Source: Aplectana chamaeleonis
Lineage: Eukaryota > Nematoda > Chromadorea > Rhabditida > Cosmocercidae
Length of the DNA: 64,000 nt
NCBI GenBank assembly: GCA_029168955.1
Contig: JAPDOI010001806.1
Location: 62,001 to 126,000 of the forward strand
Reading direction: 5' to 3'
The position numbers and the translations under genes are program-made. Every line of letters starts with the position of its first letter. The first letter of the stretch is position 1. The notes beneath the pieces were generated by a model. It was not told the origin of the DNA and did no database searches. It was given only the letters and a program-made list of their open reading frames with translations. Below are positions 46,321-56,368 of this stretch, in pieces.

Positions 46321-48542
46321 GTGCACCAGAAGGAGCATGACTTGTCTGATGCAATTCGCAGGGCCATGAAGGCGGCTATCCCTGTTGGCCGCGTTAAGAC
46401 GTTCTATCCAAACTTCACCAGAGAAATTCGTCAGAAAATCAGGACTAGAGATGCCAGAAGAATAGTTGACCATCTGGACCCTGTCGCAGCTCAGCTGGAT
46501 GGTGAGATCAGAAAAGATCTTGACCAGCACATAAAAGAAGAGTGGGAAAAGTTCACAGAACACTTGAATTTCAAGACAGATAGTAGAGCTACTTGGAAGG
46601 CACTTCGGAAACTATCGGAAAGAGCTCGCCAGCCACCGTCTCCACTATTAAGTTTGGTAATAACGTTTTCAAGTTAAGAAAGAAAGCCGCCTACTCTCTC
46701 GGTAGAAGTTTCTTTGTCACGAGTACAAGGCGAGGTCTGCAGAATAGAGTGACAGTAAGAGAGCTGTGCCGGCTCCCGCTCACGAGCACGACCGATGCGT
46801 TCACTGTGGCGCACGTAGAAAAGATAATAAAGGATATGCGGAACTCTAAAACTGTCGTTCCGGACGGTTTTTGTCGTGCTGTATTCAATAAGCTCCCGAC
46901 TGAGATCCTTCCGCTCATCGTTGATATGATTAACAGTTCGTTCAGCTCCTGCACTATTCCGCAAAACTGGAAGACAGCCCACGTCATCCCATTGCCCAAG
47001 CTTGGCAAACCTCAGTCATCAGCAAAGGGGTATCGTCCCATTAGCTTGATGTCACCTTTCGCTAAGGTAGCCAAAAAGGTCATTGTCAAGGATCTAGCGA
47101 AGCACAACGAGAAGCAGTTGTTTCAACATGGGTTCAGGAGGCAACACTCCACAATTACGGCTTTGCTAGAAATTACCAGCTATGCTATCGACATGTTCAA
47201 CTCTAAAAAGCCATTGAGAACTGTAGCTGTTGCGTTGGATCTCACCAAGGCATTTGATACGGTTAACCTAAGAGTCCTGCCAAGCAACATACTGGAGTCG
47301 TCAATACCATCTTGGCAGAAGCGCTGGATATCGGCCTTCATTGAAGGTCGGCGAGCAAGAGTCATGTTTCAAAATCATGTCTCCAAAAGTGTTCTTATGG
47401 CAGCTAGAGTCCCTCAGGGCGGTGTTTTGTCTGTACCTCGAAGATATACCTGAGCCTCCACATAACAATCATGTGTCGAGATCGGGACTTGCAGGTGGCC
47501 GCCAATAAGATCAACGAGTACCTGATCACACAGAAGAGCTTTTTTGACCACAAGATGCTAAGGATCTCTGCAGCCAAGCCGTCAGTGTACGTTCTCACGA
47601 CGGACCCGCCCGAGCACAGCGCTCATCCGGATGTCGCGTGGGATGGAGACCGTTTGCCAGCTGCTCGCTTTCCAAAGCTGCCCGGTCTTGTGCTCGATTC
47701 GTCACTCAAGTTTCATAAGAATACTGAGCAGAAGCAGGCAGTCGTTAAAGCCAAGCTCAACGTTCTCAGGGCCGTGGGCGGCACTTCGTGGGGTAGCAGC
47801 AAGGAGACTATACAACGTATAAGGCAATTCTTCAGCCCGCCCTGGAGTACGCACACCGGTATGGCAGCATCTCGTCTCAGAATCCTCCTGGACAAGGATG
47901 CAACGAGTACAAAATGCCGCTCTCCGTATCGCCACCGGATGTCCAAGGAGTTCCTTAATCGAGCAACTGCATACTGAGACCCGTCTATTACCAGTGAAGG
48001 AGCATTGTCAGCTCCAGGGCCAGCGATTCCGCATTAACATTATAAAGCAACCAAACGACCCATCAAGGAGAGTGCTTAACCCCGTTGGAGAGAGTGAGAG
48101 AAGTATAAGAAAGCCATTCGCCGGTGCTCCAAATGAAGTCAATTTGCAAAGATGGCACGACTCACAGCAAGAACGACTCCGTCTTTTGCGCGAGGAGCAC
48201 ACCAAGTTCGTACGGTGTCATCTTGAGAAGGCGGCCATAGAACCTATACTAGGAGATATACCGCCCCACATCTGCACCTCAGAATCTCAACTCGGCACCT
48301 CAGAATCCCAACTCGGGAGAAGGGCAAGATGCACACTCGCATCATTACGCTGTGGTCACCCTACAATGCTAATGTCTTATGTCAGCAAGATTGACAGCAA
48401 CAAATCTGATGTGTGCCCGGACTGCGGTACCATCGCCCATGACACCGTTTATTTATTCAACTGTCCGAGGAGACCTACCACGCTGACCACAATGGACCTA
48501 TGGACGAATCCACTACTGGTCGCCCAGTTCCTCTGCCTGTGA
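46321..48542 (+). pseudogene. Ingi-like ORF2 RT, right copy, YADD box deleted
   Basis: The frame layout equals the left copy: linker (46321-46677), RT fingers and palm (46593-47453), thumb (47471-47977) and the C-terminal part with the zinc knuckle (47898-48542). At 47461 the sequence goes from GAGCCTCCACA straight to TAACAATCATG. The 32 bases that encode the residues up to and including YADD in the left copy are missing, between two ACA triplets. This removes two catalytic aspartates and shifts the frame. ATTDAFTV, DGFCRAV and NLRVLP are residue differences from the left copy. The PQGGVLS frameshift is shared by both. Confidence 0.92.
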
Positions 48543-48856
48543 CAAAACCCTCTATGTGGCCGCAAAGAAGAAGGCGAGCCAGATGTGATCTTGCCTCGCT
48601 GCGCTGTGGTCACTCTATTCCGCTCATGTCTTACGTCAACAAGATTGACAGCAGCCGACCAGACGCATGCCCGGACTGTGGTGCTGCCGACCACGACACG
48701 GCGCACTTGTTCATGTACCCAAAGAGTCCTACTTCCTTAACAACAATGGAACGCATCGATCTGGAACGCAGTTCCGCATGGTTATCCCGACACATTCTGC
48801 ACAGTTTTGAACATTGGACGAATCCTGTGAAAGCCGCCCAGTTCCTCAACCTATGA
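48500..48856 (+). pseudogene. Duplicated C-terminal zinc-knuckle domain, right copy
   Basis: Identical in translation to the 118-codon frame on the left arm (41979-41623). It overlaps the end of the upstream zinc-knuckle frame by about 43 bases in another frame, and follows its stop TGA at 48540-48542. Confidence 0.8.
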
Positions 48857-49676
48857 AAAAAACCACTTTGAGGCTGCAGAAGAAGTAGCATTCTGCGCAG
48901 TTCTTAAAATTAGGGGCGGAATCGTAACGTTCTTCATTTGACTGGAATTGGTTTTGACCTGGGTCCTCATCTGACAGATCTAGAATGCCGGTTTTAGCGG
49001 TTTGATTATTGTCGCAAAGCTTGAAAAGCCAGCGTGAGAGCTAGTGTTGTCTTCGTAAAGCTCCAGCCATTTATACTACCACCATTGTCTCAATCTAAAC
49101 AACGGATAGCTTACGTCCTACAATATCAATGCTTTGCAACACCGATCTGGAACGCAGTTCCGCATTGTTATCCCGACACTTTCCGCACAGTTTTGCTACC
49201 TGCTAACCAATGCACTTTCCTAATCCCCCCCACCGAAAAAAATTGTCCTCTTGCCGAGACTCATAAGGAGCAAACTTCAAGCAAATGTGTTCGTCCCTGG
49301 AAATGGTATTACCTACGCAATCTCCGCTCGAGTTCTAGTATCGCAATGTCAGGTCACGATCGATTGAGAGCTTGGGTAATCCTTCTCCACAAACATGGAA
49401 AACGAAAGAGCTAGAGTTCAATACTCGCTGGGCTAATGATTGTTTCGTGGCCCAAGCAGCATTTGAAAACCGAGATGAGATTTCAGAAAACTATCGAGTC
49501 AACTTGCTAGAAGCACAATGAATTACACCTTGGAAGTAAAAATCAAGTGCATGATTCCAAGTTTCAGAAAGCGCACGACAGTCTAAGCCAGTAGCGCTCC
49601 GAATGTATTCGTACTTCATGCTCATTAATCTTGATTGTAAAATTTATGGGTTGCCTCACTGGTAACAATTTTATGA
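48857..49676. other. Non-coding DNA between the LINE and LMF in the right arm
   Basis: Inverse counterpart of 40804-41622. No gene is supported. It repeats the GATCTGGAACGCAGTTCCGC segment (near 49145) also found at 48758 in the LINE terminal block. Confidence 0.6.
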
Positions 49677-50199
49677 TCAGTCAAGATGTGGACGCTTTTT
49701 CTTGAAAAACCCTTGCGACTCTATCAAGTGGTTAAAATTTTCAAGGATAATCACCAGCTCTGATTTCTCACCTTTCACCGACTGAAGTATAGCGGTAGTT
49801 ATAGGCCATAAAACGGCCAATGTCTCACCGTTGACTGCGTACCACGCACTGCGCGACCGCACGCGCGTCGGAAGCAGACGGGTTTTGGCCGCCGCGCGAC
49901 GAGTTTTGGCCGCCGCGCGACGTTTCGGCCGCCGCGCGGCGGCCGAAACTCGTCTGCTTCCGACGCACGTGCGGTCGCGCAGCGCGTGGTACGCAGTCGA
50001 CGGTGAGACATTGGCCGTTTTATGGCCTGTACAAAGCTTCGCTCGAATAAAGTTTGGAGTCTCACTGAACGGCTGTTTTTTACTCATGAGCCGCACGACT
50101 GCAATGAAATGAGGTATGAATGAGAAAAGAAACAACCTAGAGAAACCGTACCATCAGGTGTATCCTCCATCAAATGGTAAACCAAGCTCAAGAAGAATG
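49677..50199 (-). pseudogene. Second copy of the LMF 3' exons, with insertion
   Basis: Inverse copy of LMF exon C (50098-49677) and of the last part of exon B (50199-50152), with the intron between. The coding strand reads VRLMSKKQPFSETPNFIRAK, then the 234-bp hairpin element, then TAILQSVKGEKSELVIILEN and SQGFFKKKRPHLD before TGA. It differs from the other copy at the start of exon C (GTGCGGCTCATGAG for CTGCGCCTTATGAG). The 5' part of exon B is absent because the arm ends there. It cannot be functional. Confidence 0.85.
49803..50036. mobile_element. 234-bp GC-rich hairpin element
   Basis: The left arm begins AGGCCATAAAACGGCCAATG and the right arm ends with the inverse, CATTGGCCGTTTTATGGCCT, at 50028. 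The arms pair over about 85 bp (TCTCACCGT(T/C)GACTGCGTAC, GCGCGACCGCACG, GTCGGAAGCAGACG). The centre holds two units of AGTTTTGGCCGCCGCGCGAC and a palindrome GGCCGCCGCGCGGCGGCC. The other LMF copy lacks it, so its limits are known to within a few bases. The remainder of the 234 bp (GTACAAA) lies at the right end. I do not recognise the family. Confidence 0.85.
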
Positions 50200-51465
50200 A
50201 GTGACTTTGCTTTCTGTTTCGTGTACAAGAAATTCTTGAAAAATCAAGAAAGTTGAATGCTCATGTTTAGATCTTACAATTTTGAAAAAAGAATGACCAT
50301 CTCACAAGCGATGTTTACAAAGCTTAGTTCGGATCTGCGGAAACGAAACCTATTGCCAGTATCTCTTGTGCATCTATAGTAAAACTTTGCAGTACCACGC
50401 CCCAAGCTGCTGGTTTCAAAAAAGTTCATTCATTTATTCATTGAGTACGTCGTATAAAACAGACGTTAGAAAAAGTCGCGAAAATTCAGAAAACAATACG
50501 AATTACAAATATATCTAAGTTTTCAGTGAAATTTTAGCCATTCCCCGTTTAAATGACATCGTGGACCTGGCAGTGAGGGTGGTTTTCCCCACGCGCAGAT
50601 ACGCTGGCCCCGCTGAGTTGTGAGCTTTGCTAAAATTTCACGATAAGGTTATGGTGAGTTATTTGGAATGTTTTGAAAAGGAAATCAGATTTGCTCAAAA
50701 CTTGTAAGTACGGGTATTCTAGGGTGCTAAAAACGAATCTGGGGTCTGTTTGTCGAAATGCTAGAAGTACACCTCCTATTAGAAGTAAACCTGTCGTAGA
50801 GGTACACCAAGAAGACGGGTCTCTGAGAATTAGAAGTACACCCTCTATTTGAAGTACACCTCCAACTGAAGTACATACATCTAAAATAGAGGCCTGAGGA
50901 TTAGAAGTGCATGTACCTGTAAAAGAGAAAATTCGCTATATTAATTAGGTGTTGCAAGCGAAAGGTTTACTCTTCTTCGGTTGCTACTCCCCTAAGTTGC
51001 CTTCATTAAATGCAGCGTTCACGATGATCATCCTCGTTGAGTTTCCACAGTGAAATGATAGGCGAGAAGGATGTTAGGCTCCCAGTGTCGAAAGAACGGT
51101 AGAAAACGAGCCAGGAGCGGCAAAATAACGGCTGCAAACAAGCGTTTTGGTGCCCCGGACACACCTGGTGCCCCAGATCCGCCCCCTCGGAATGAACAAA
51201 TGAAGACTCAGATTACAGGAATGACCAAGTGACGGAAGTGCTGATATGTGAGCTGATCGCTTCATTGCACTGATAGGTACTTATCATCATTATAGCGGTC
51301 AATTCCTCCACGCTCAAAAATCAACGTAAACAAGAGAGGGCTTATTTTTGCTTAAAAACACGTCTTTCGTGTCCTTTTTAAGCATGCCTCGCTATATAGG
51401 GCACCAGACCTTCCGTTAACCGTGGAGATATCGGAAGTGAGATTTATCGTGAACACTGCCTTTAA
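50200..51465 (+). repeat. Inverted duplication 2, left arm
   Basis: This arm begins with AGTGACTTTGCTTTCTG at the base after inverted duplication 1 ends. It is the inverse of 52797-57392 with the 3.5-kb element removed: coordinates add up to 107592 in the outer part and 104092 in the inner part. Outer content is AT-rich and has no gene; 50755-50930 contains a cluster of GAAGTACACC motifs. The inner part is a TTAA-flanked MITE. Confidence 0.93.
51006..51465. mobile_element. TTAA-flanked MITE, family B, long form
   Basis: TTAAATGCAGCGTTCACGAT at the left and ATCGTGAACACTGCCTTTAA at the right give the same ends as the element at 45343. It is 460 bp long and has the subterminal motif TCGAAAGAACGGTAGAAAAC. 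It is the long counterpart of the 290-bp element at 52797. Confidence 0.8.
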
Positions 51466-52314
51466 GTTGAATAGTCACTGGAGTGTAAGGAAGGAAAACA
51501 AAAAGAGAGAATTACAAAAATAAGCGTGAAATAAAAAATTAAATACCACCGTGAATTTTTTCTCCCCGAGAAGTTGTTGCGGAGGCATCTTGGCGAAGCT
51601 ATAAATACGAGATAGTCAAAGTCAGCGGCTGAGAAATTATCTTGAGACCTTGGGGGATGAGATGGTGGAGTCGTTCAATTCGAAAATATATGTGACTGCT
51701 TTTGGGCGATCGGTATCGAGATGGTGGGCTGCCGGTGCGCCCCGAAACCACCCTATCTAGAACAAACAGCGCCGCGGATCGGCCGTTTGACCGTCCCATG
51801 ATAAATTGTGCCGCTGATCAGCCGTGAGTTTCTCTGAGTTCCACAGAGTAATTCAGGTCTATCCGAATGAGACTGCTCGCCCACGCGGCCGGTGGGCATG
51901 TTGACCGGCCGCCGCGAAGGGTTTTTTGGATTGATGAATAGATTAACACGAATATCAGACAAATTGGAAACAATATTCCACTTAGCTGTATCTCAGTCGT
52001 CGGTCAGCTCGTCTGAAAAATGCCCTCGTGAGGCCTAGTGCATTCTTATCGCAACGAGCGACGCGAGATAATGCTTGTCATTTATATCGACCTAAAATCG
52101 ATATTGCTGATATGCACAGTGGCGATCGCGCGACGCGGGAAGTATGAACTAGGTTTGACGTGTGCCCGTTGCGCAGGCTGCCCGCGTGGGTGGAGAGTCT
52201 CATTCGGACAGGCTTTAGGTAATCAATGGGTGTCGTCTCAAATTGAGAAAATCTTTGGTAAGAGACCAGAGAGTGAATAGACTTGGTATCATCCTAGTGG
52301 AGTGAATATTCAAC
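51466..52314. other. Centre of inverted duplication 2, no gene seen
   Basis: This AT-rich stretch has no counterpart in the arms. Open frames up to 80 codons (for example 52038-52280) have no recognisable domain. Confidence 0.5.
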
Positions 52315-52800
52315 TTAAAGGCAGCGTACACGTTAAAATTTGCTCCCATGTTTTTCATAGATTATGAGAGGTCCAGAGCGCTAAAAAACATCTACGCTGA
52401 GGAAAATGGAGGAAAGTGACCGAAAATATATTTTCTAGGCTCAAAAAAATCCAGTGTTATTGCAACTGAATTATGAGAGTGGAGGAATTGGCCACTGCGT
52501 GAAAATATGATCTCTCAATCAAAGCAGGCGATCTGTCGCGTTGTCTCCCACTTTGCTGTGCTATTTCTCTCGTTGATCGTTTGCTCCCTCAAGATCGGTT
52601 ATTCAATGTGTTCCCGGTCAGAGGAGGCGAAATACAGTTGGGGCGGGCAATTACAGGGGTAGGACTCGGTTACCACTGATTTAAAGTAGTTAAAACTCGT
52701 TTTTGAGGCTTCGAAATGCGTGAGCGTTATGGTGCAAGCCGTACGGTTCGGTTTGCATTGCTATCTCAACAAAGTTTACGAGCGTGTATGCTGCCTTTAA
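52315..52800. mobile_element. TTAA-flanked MITE, family B variant
   Basis: TTAAAGGCAGCGTACACG at the left and CGTGTATGCTGCCTTTAA at the right are inverse with one mismatch. The 486-bp interior is unlike the elements at 45343 and 51006, so it is another member of the same terminal-repeat group. Its last TTAA (52797-52800) is also the first TTAA of the next element. Confidence 0.75.
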
Positions 52801-53086
52801 AGGCAGTGTTCACGATAAATCTCACTTCCGATATCTCCACGGTTTACGGAAGGTCTGGTGCCCTATATAGCGAGGCATGCTTAAAAAGGACACGAAAGAC
52901 GTGTTTTTGAGCAAAAATAAGCCCTCTCTTGTTTACGTTGGTTTTTGAGCTTGTTTGCAGCCGTTATTTTGCCGCTCCTGGCTCGTTTTCTACCGTTCTT
53001 TCGACACTGGGAGCCTAACATCCTTCTCGCCTATCATTTCACTGTGGAAAGTCAACGAGGATGATCATCGTGAACGCTGCCTTTAA
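52797..53086. mobile_element. TTAA-flanked MITE, family B, short form
   Basis: TTAAAGGCAGTGTTCACGAT at the left and ATCGTGAACGCTGCCTTTAA at the right. It is the inverse copy of the element at 51006 with about 170 bp missing internally, between the GAGCTTGTTTGCAGCC segment and the GTTTACGTTGG segment. Confidence 0.8.
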
Positions 53087-54933
53087 TGAAGGCAGCTTAG
53101 GGGAGTAGCAACCGAAGAAGAGTAAACCTTTCGCTCGCAACACCTACTCAGCAAAAAAAGTTCTACCCGAATTCCTGGAAATTCGAGAGCTTTACCACTC
53201 CTTTCTGGCGGAATTTCTCCCAAAAGGATTCGTAATTTATTCGTAATTTGTTAGAATTTTCTAGTAATCTGCCAGAAATCTTCAGCATTCTGCCAGAATC
53301 TATACCCAAACCTCCAGCTGTTGATACGACTTATAAAATCTTATTACATACAGTCATACTCATGTACAACTGTATGCACAAACCAAAATTCTCGGGCTTC
53401 AACCCACCTGTCCGCTGGGACAGTAGAGGAGCCCATCGAACCGAGTCTTAGTCTGTCTGTACCATAATTCCCATCTCTCACCTCCAATCCTAAGCGACGA
53501 GCCAACTTTTGACGTCGGCAGACGGCGCAGCGTATATGCTGTGGGTCAACAATGTCATTCAACATGGGCGATCAGCGGCCTTGTCCAGCAGCAGTGCGCT
53601 ATCAATGGGGCCGTTTCAGAAACTAAAGTGCAAGAGCACACCTTACAATAATGATTACGGAGGATTCATTATTGTGTTATATCTCACCCTAGTTTATAAT
53701 TACTCACTGGTTAGTGGTATAACGTCATTGTACTTGAACCTTCGGTCTGATTTAGATTTTTTTCTTTACGCTTCAACACGATTTTTTCTGATGTGGCAAC
53801 GTCAGTCCTACACTCTCAAACAGAAATCTCGAAAGTGTCTGCCTCACAAACCCAATCTTACCTTAACTTCAACAGCAGCGCCCTGATGAAGCTTTTCGAA
53901 AATGTATAACATGGGATTCTCAATTCTAGAAGAACAATAATCTTAAGGGAATTTTTTTTTAAAGAAAACCGAGACAGGTATTTGCAAAAACAAAAGCAAG
54001 TCATTTGGTTACCAAAAATTTTTCACTGAAGCTAGTGTTTTCCCAGAATTATTTTTAAATTGAGTTTGTTTTTGAGAATTTGTGAACGATTTTTGCAAAT
54101 TGATTACTGCCGCAGTTATTGCATTATGGGCAGCAGCTAGCTATAAAAATTTGATGTGAGGCATCGTGATATATTATCCTTTTATTAAACTCTGAGTTGG
54201 CGATGAAAACGATTTTTGAGCTCTCTTCATGAAAATGGTGGATGGTAATTACAAAAGTAAAATTAAGTGAGAATAAGTGAAATTTTTTTGAGAAAACGCC
54301 TAAAAACAAGTCGAGACTGTTAGTTACAGGTGCCCGCAAGCCCCCTTTAATTAACGAGATTTTCATGCATGCTTGTTAATCCATGATTTATTTTGCTCCT
54401 AAAGTAGTCAGTAGTCTCTTGAAGTGCCTAACAAATACTTCAGAAGCGAAATGGAAGACGGAAAAACAGGAAATTATAGAAATACCGATAATTGGAAGCG
54501 GTCTGATACCAAGCGAAAATTTGTTCCTGAACTTTTTTTCTCCAACTTTTTTTTTACTTTGTGATGGCTGGATCTAGATTTTCACTAGGACAGCACAAAA
54601 GCATTTTTTATTGCAAACCTTGCCTTTGAGTCATTTATCAATCGTCTTTCCAGAAATCGCTTCTCGCCTCTAAAAATTTCGAAAAAAAAGCATAATACAA
54701 ACACAATCTGCTCATAAAGCCTAAGTTTGAATGAACAAAATCACGGATCCAATCTTGGGTTGAAATCATTCATCGGGGAAAACTTGTGAAATGAACAGAA
54801 ACTTTTCTTTCCGAAAAAGCAGGTTGTCAACTTCTCGACATTCTATTAAACGCTTTCAATGATGTTTCCTAGAGACGAGATGCTTCCAGTTTTGTAAAGG
54901 CGTCACAGATAGTAAGCTTGGCGGTGCTGGGTG

Positions 54934-55477
54934 TAGGTATAATCGTTCTCTAGACGGCGGGCAGCCGCTACGAGTCCGGGGTTGCTCGTGTCGAGCTTTG
55001 CGTACCCCCCATGGAAAAAACCATTGATATGGAGGAGTGTTTTATTTTCCCTCGGCCAGCACTCTCTCCTCATCTCTCTTTTCCCGTTCTTTCCTTTCCA
55101 TCGTCTTTCCTCCTATTTTCATATGTGAGAACTAATTTTGATAATCGGAAATATTTTTGTTTATCTCCCACTTTTAGGACGATTTTCGTTCAGGAAAATG
55201 CCAGTGATTTAAGAAATTCCTCTTTTTCTATGCTTTCTAAACCTTTCTCTATCATGTTTTCTCTATCTTCTCATTGCTTTCTCATGTAGTGAGTTTGCAT
55301 TCACCGATTCAAAATTGTTGTGTATTATTTGTGTTTCAATGTAAATATGTTTCCTGTGTAATGTATGAAATTTCTTTTCCATGTTGAAATTCACGCTGCG
55401 CCATATCGACAGTTTTTTTTCCCGCAACCCCGGATTCGACGCGGCTGCCCGCCGTCTAGAGAGCGACTATAGACGTA
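54934..55477. mobile_element. Inverted-repeat element nested in the 3.5-kb element
   Basis: The left arm (CTCTAGACGGCGGGCAGCCG, then TCCGGGGTTGC) is the inverse of the right arm (GCAACCCCGGATTCGACGCG, then GCCGTCTAGAGAG). The arms extend about 50 bp. The AT-rich interior has pyrimidine-rich sequence and one 92-codon frame without a domain. Confidence 0.75.
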
Positions 55478-56022
55478 GGCGGCCGTGTTGCGCGTTTAGA
55501 GCGGATTGAAGGTGACTGGAAATCGGTTTTCTAAGTGTCACCAAACAATTCCCTATTAATTGAAATTATTCTCATATGATCAAGTCCGGTAGATTAAAAT
55601 TTTTTCAAAAACGGTATTCGAAAAGTCAACGGCGAAACACCTCTAAACTAATTCTTCGGTGGCCTCTCATCTGCTCCATTTGTGCAGCGCAGCCGGACGC
55701 GTCAATTTGACCCGGCTCTGGTCATCCTTCATGCTGGGGAAAGACGATATCTCACTGGCTTGCATTTGTTCATTTCTAACTGAGTTTGTTCCGAGAGAGA
55801 TGTAAACAAGCTTGCGATTATAAATTTAAAAAATAAGTTTGAATTTATAAAAACAGAAATATAAAGAAACAAGTAAAAGTTGCCATCAATGTTTCCGAAT
55901 TTCGATTCGTGTGTAACTTCATAAAGTTTAATAGATAAAATTATGATTTAAAATACTAACCATGAAGTCCTGGACGCGTGTTCTGATATTCTGCACACTT
56001 TTCGAGAGATCCTTCTCATTTC

Positions 56023-56368
56023 ATGTGAAGTCTTGCACACTTCTTGTCAGGTCTTGCACACTTCATGTCAGGTCCTACACACTTCATGTCAGATCCTGCA
56101 TACTTCCTGTGAACCAATACACACTTCATGTGAGGTGCTGCACACTTTCTACGAGGTGCTGCTCACTTTCTGTGAGGTTCTGCACACTTTCTGCGAGGTC
56201 CCGCACACTTTCTGTGAGGTCCTGCTCACTTTCTGTGAGATCCTGCACACTTTCTGCGAGGTCCTGCACACTTTCTGTGAGGTCCTGCTCACTTGCTGTG
56301 AGGTCCTGCACACTTTCTGTGAGGTCCTGCACACTTTCTGTGAGCCAAGACACACTTCATGTGAGTTT
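56023..56368. repeat. 21-bp minisatellite, about 16 units
   Basis: The unit is close to CTGCACACTTTCTGTGAGGT plus C. Variants with CTGCTCACTTTCTGTGAG recur at 56159, 56222 and 56285, a 63-bp spacing, so three-unit blocks were duplicated. The 21-bp length keeps frames open and gives heptad-like peptides on both strands; I consider these non-coding. Confidence 0.9.

Larger units (their letters stand above)
44742..48856 (+). mobile_element. Ingi-like (I superfamily) LINE, right-oriented copy
   Basis: This copy runs on the plus strand and keeps the 5' coding part. Order: leucine-rich segment with a 2A-like motif, PHD finger, APE endonuclease, reverse transcriptase, C-terminal zinc knuckle, and a second diverged zinc-knuckle block. 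A TTAA-flanked MITE splits the endonuclease at 45343-45835. The thumb motif LNVLRAVGGTSWGSSKE and the final CPDCG, YLFNCP, DLWTNP block resemble ingi/Vingi-type elements; the clade call is from family knowledge, without a tree. I could not identify the untranslated ends or a target duplication. Confidence 0.85.
45637..50199 (+). repeat. Inverted duplication 1, right arm
   Basis: Inverse partner of 40514-44741. Compared with the left arm it has about 145 bp more at 45780-45925, lacks 32 bp at 47461, and has a 234-bp element inserted at 49803. The 895-bp centre (44742-45636) separates the arms. The last matching base is 50199, after CCAAGCTCAAGAAGAATG. Confidence 0.95.

Noticed and set aside
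49799..50135. Frames of 88-152 codons across the 234-bp hairpin element
   Set aside because: They run through the GC-rich hairpin arms by chance. Only the LMF-derived ends have protein similarity.
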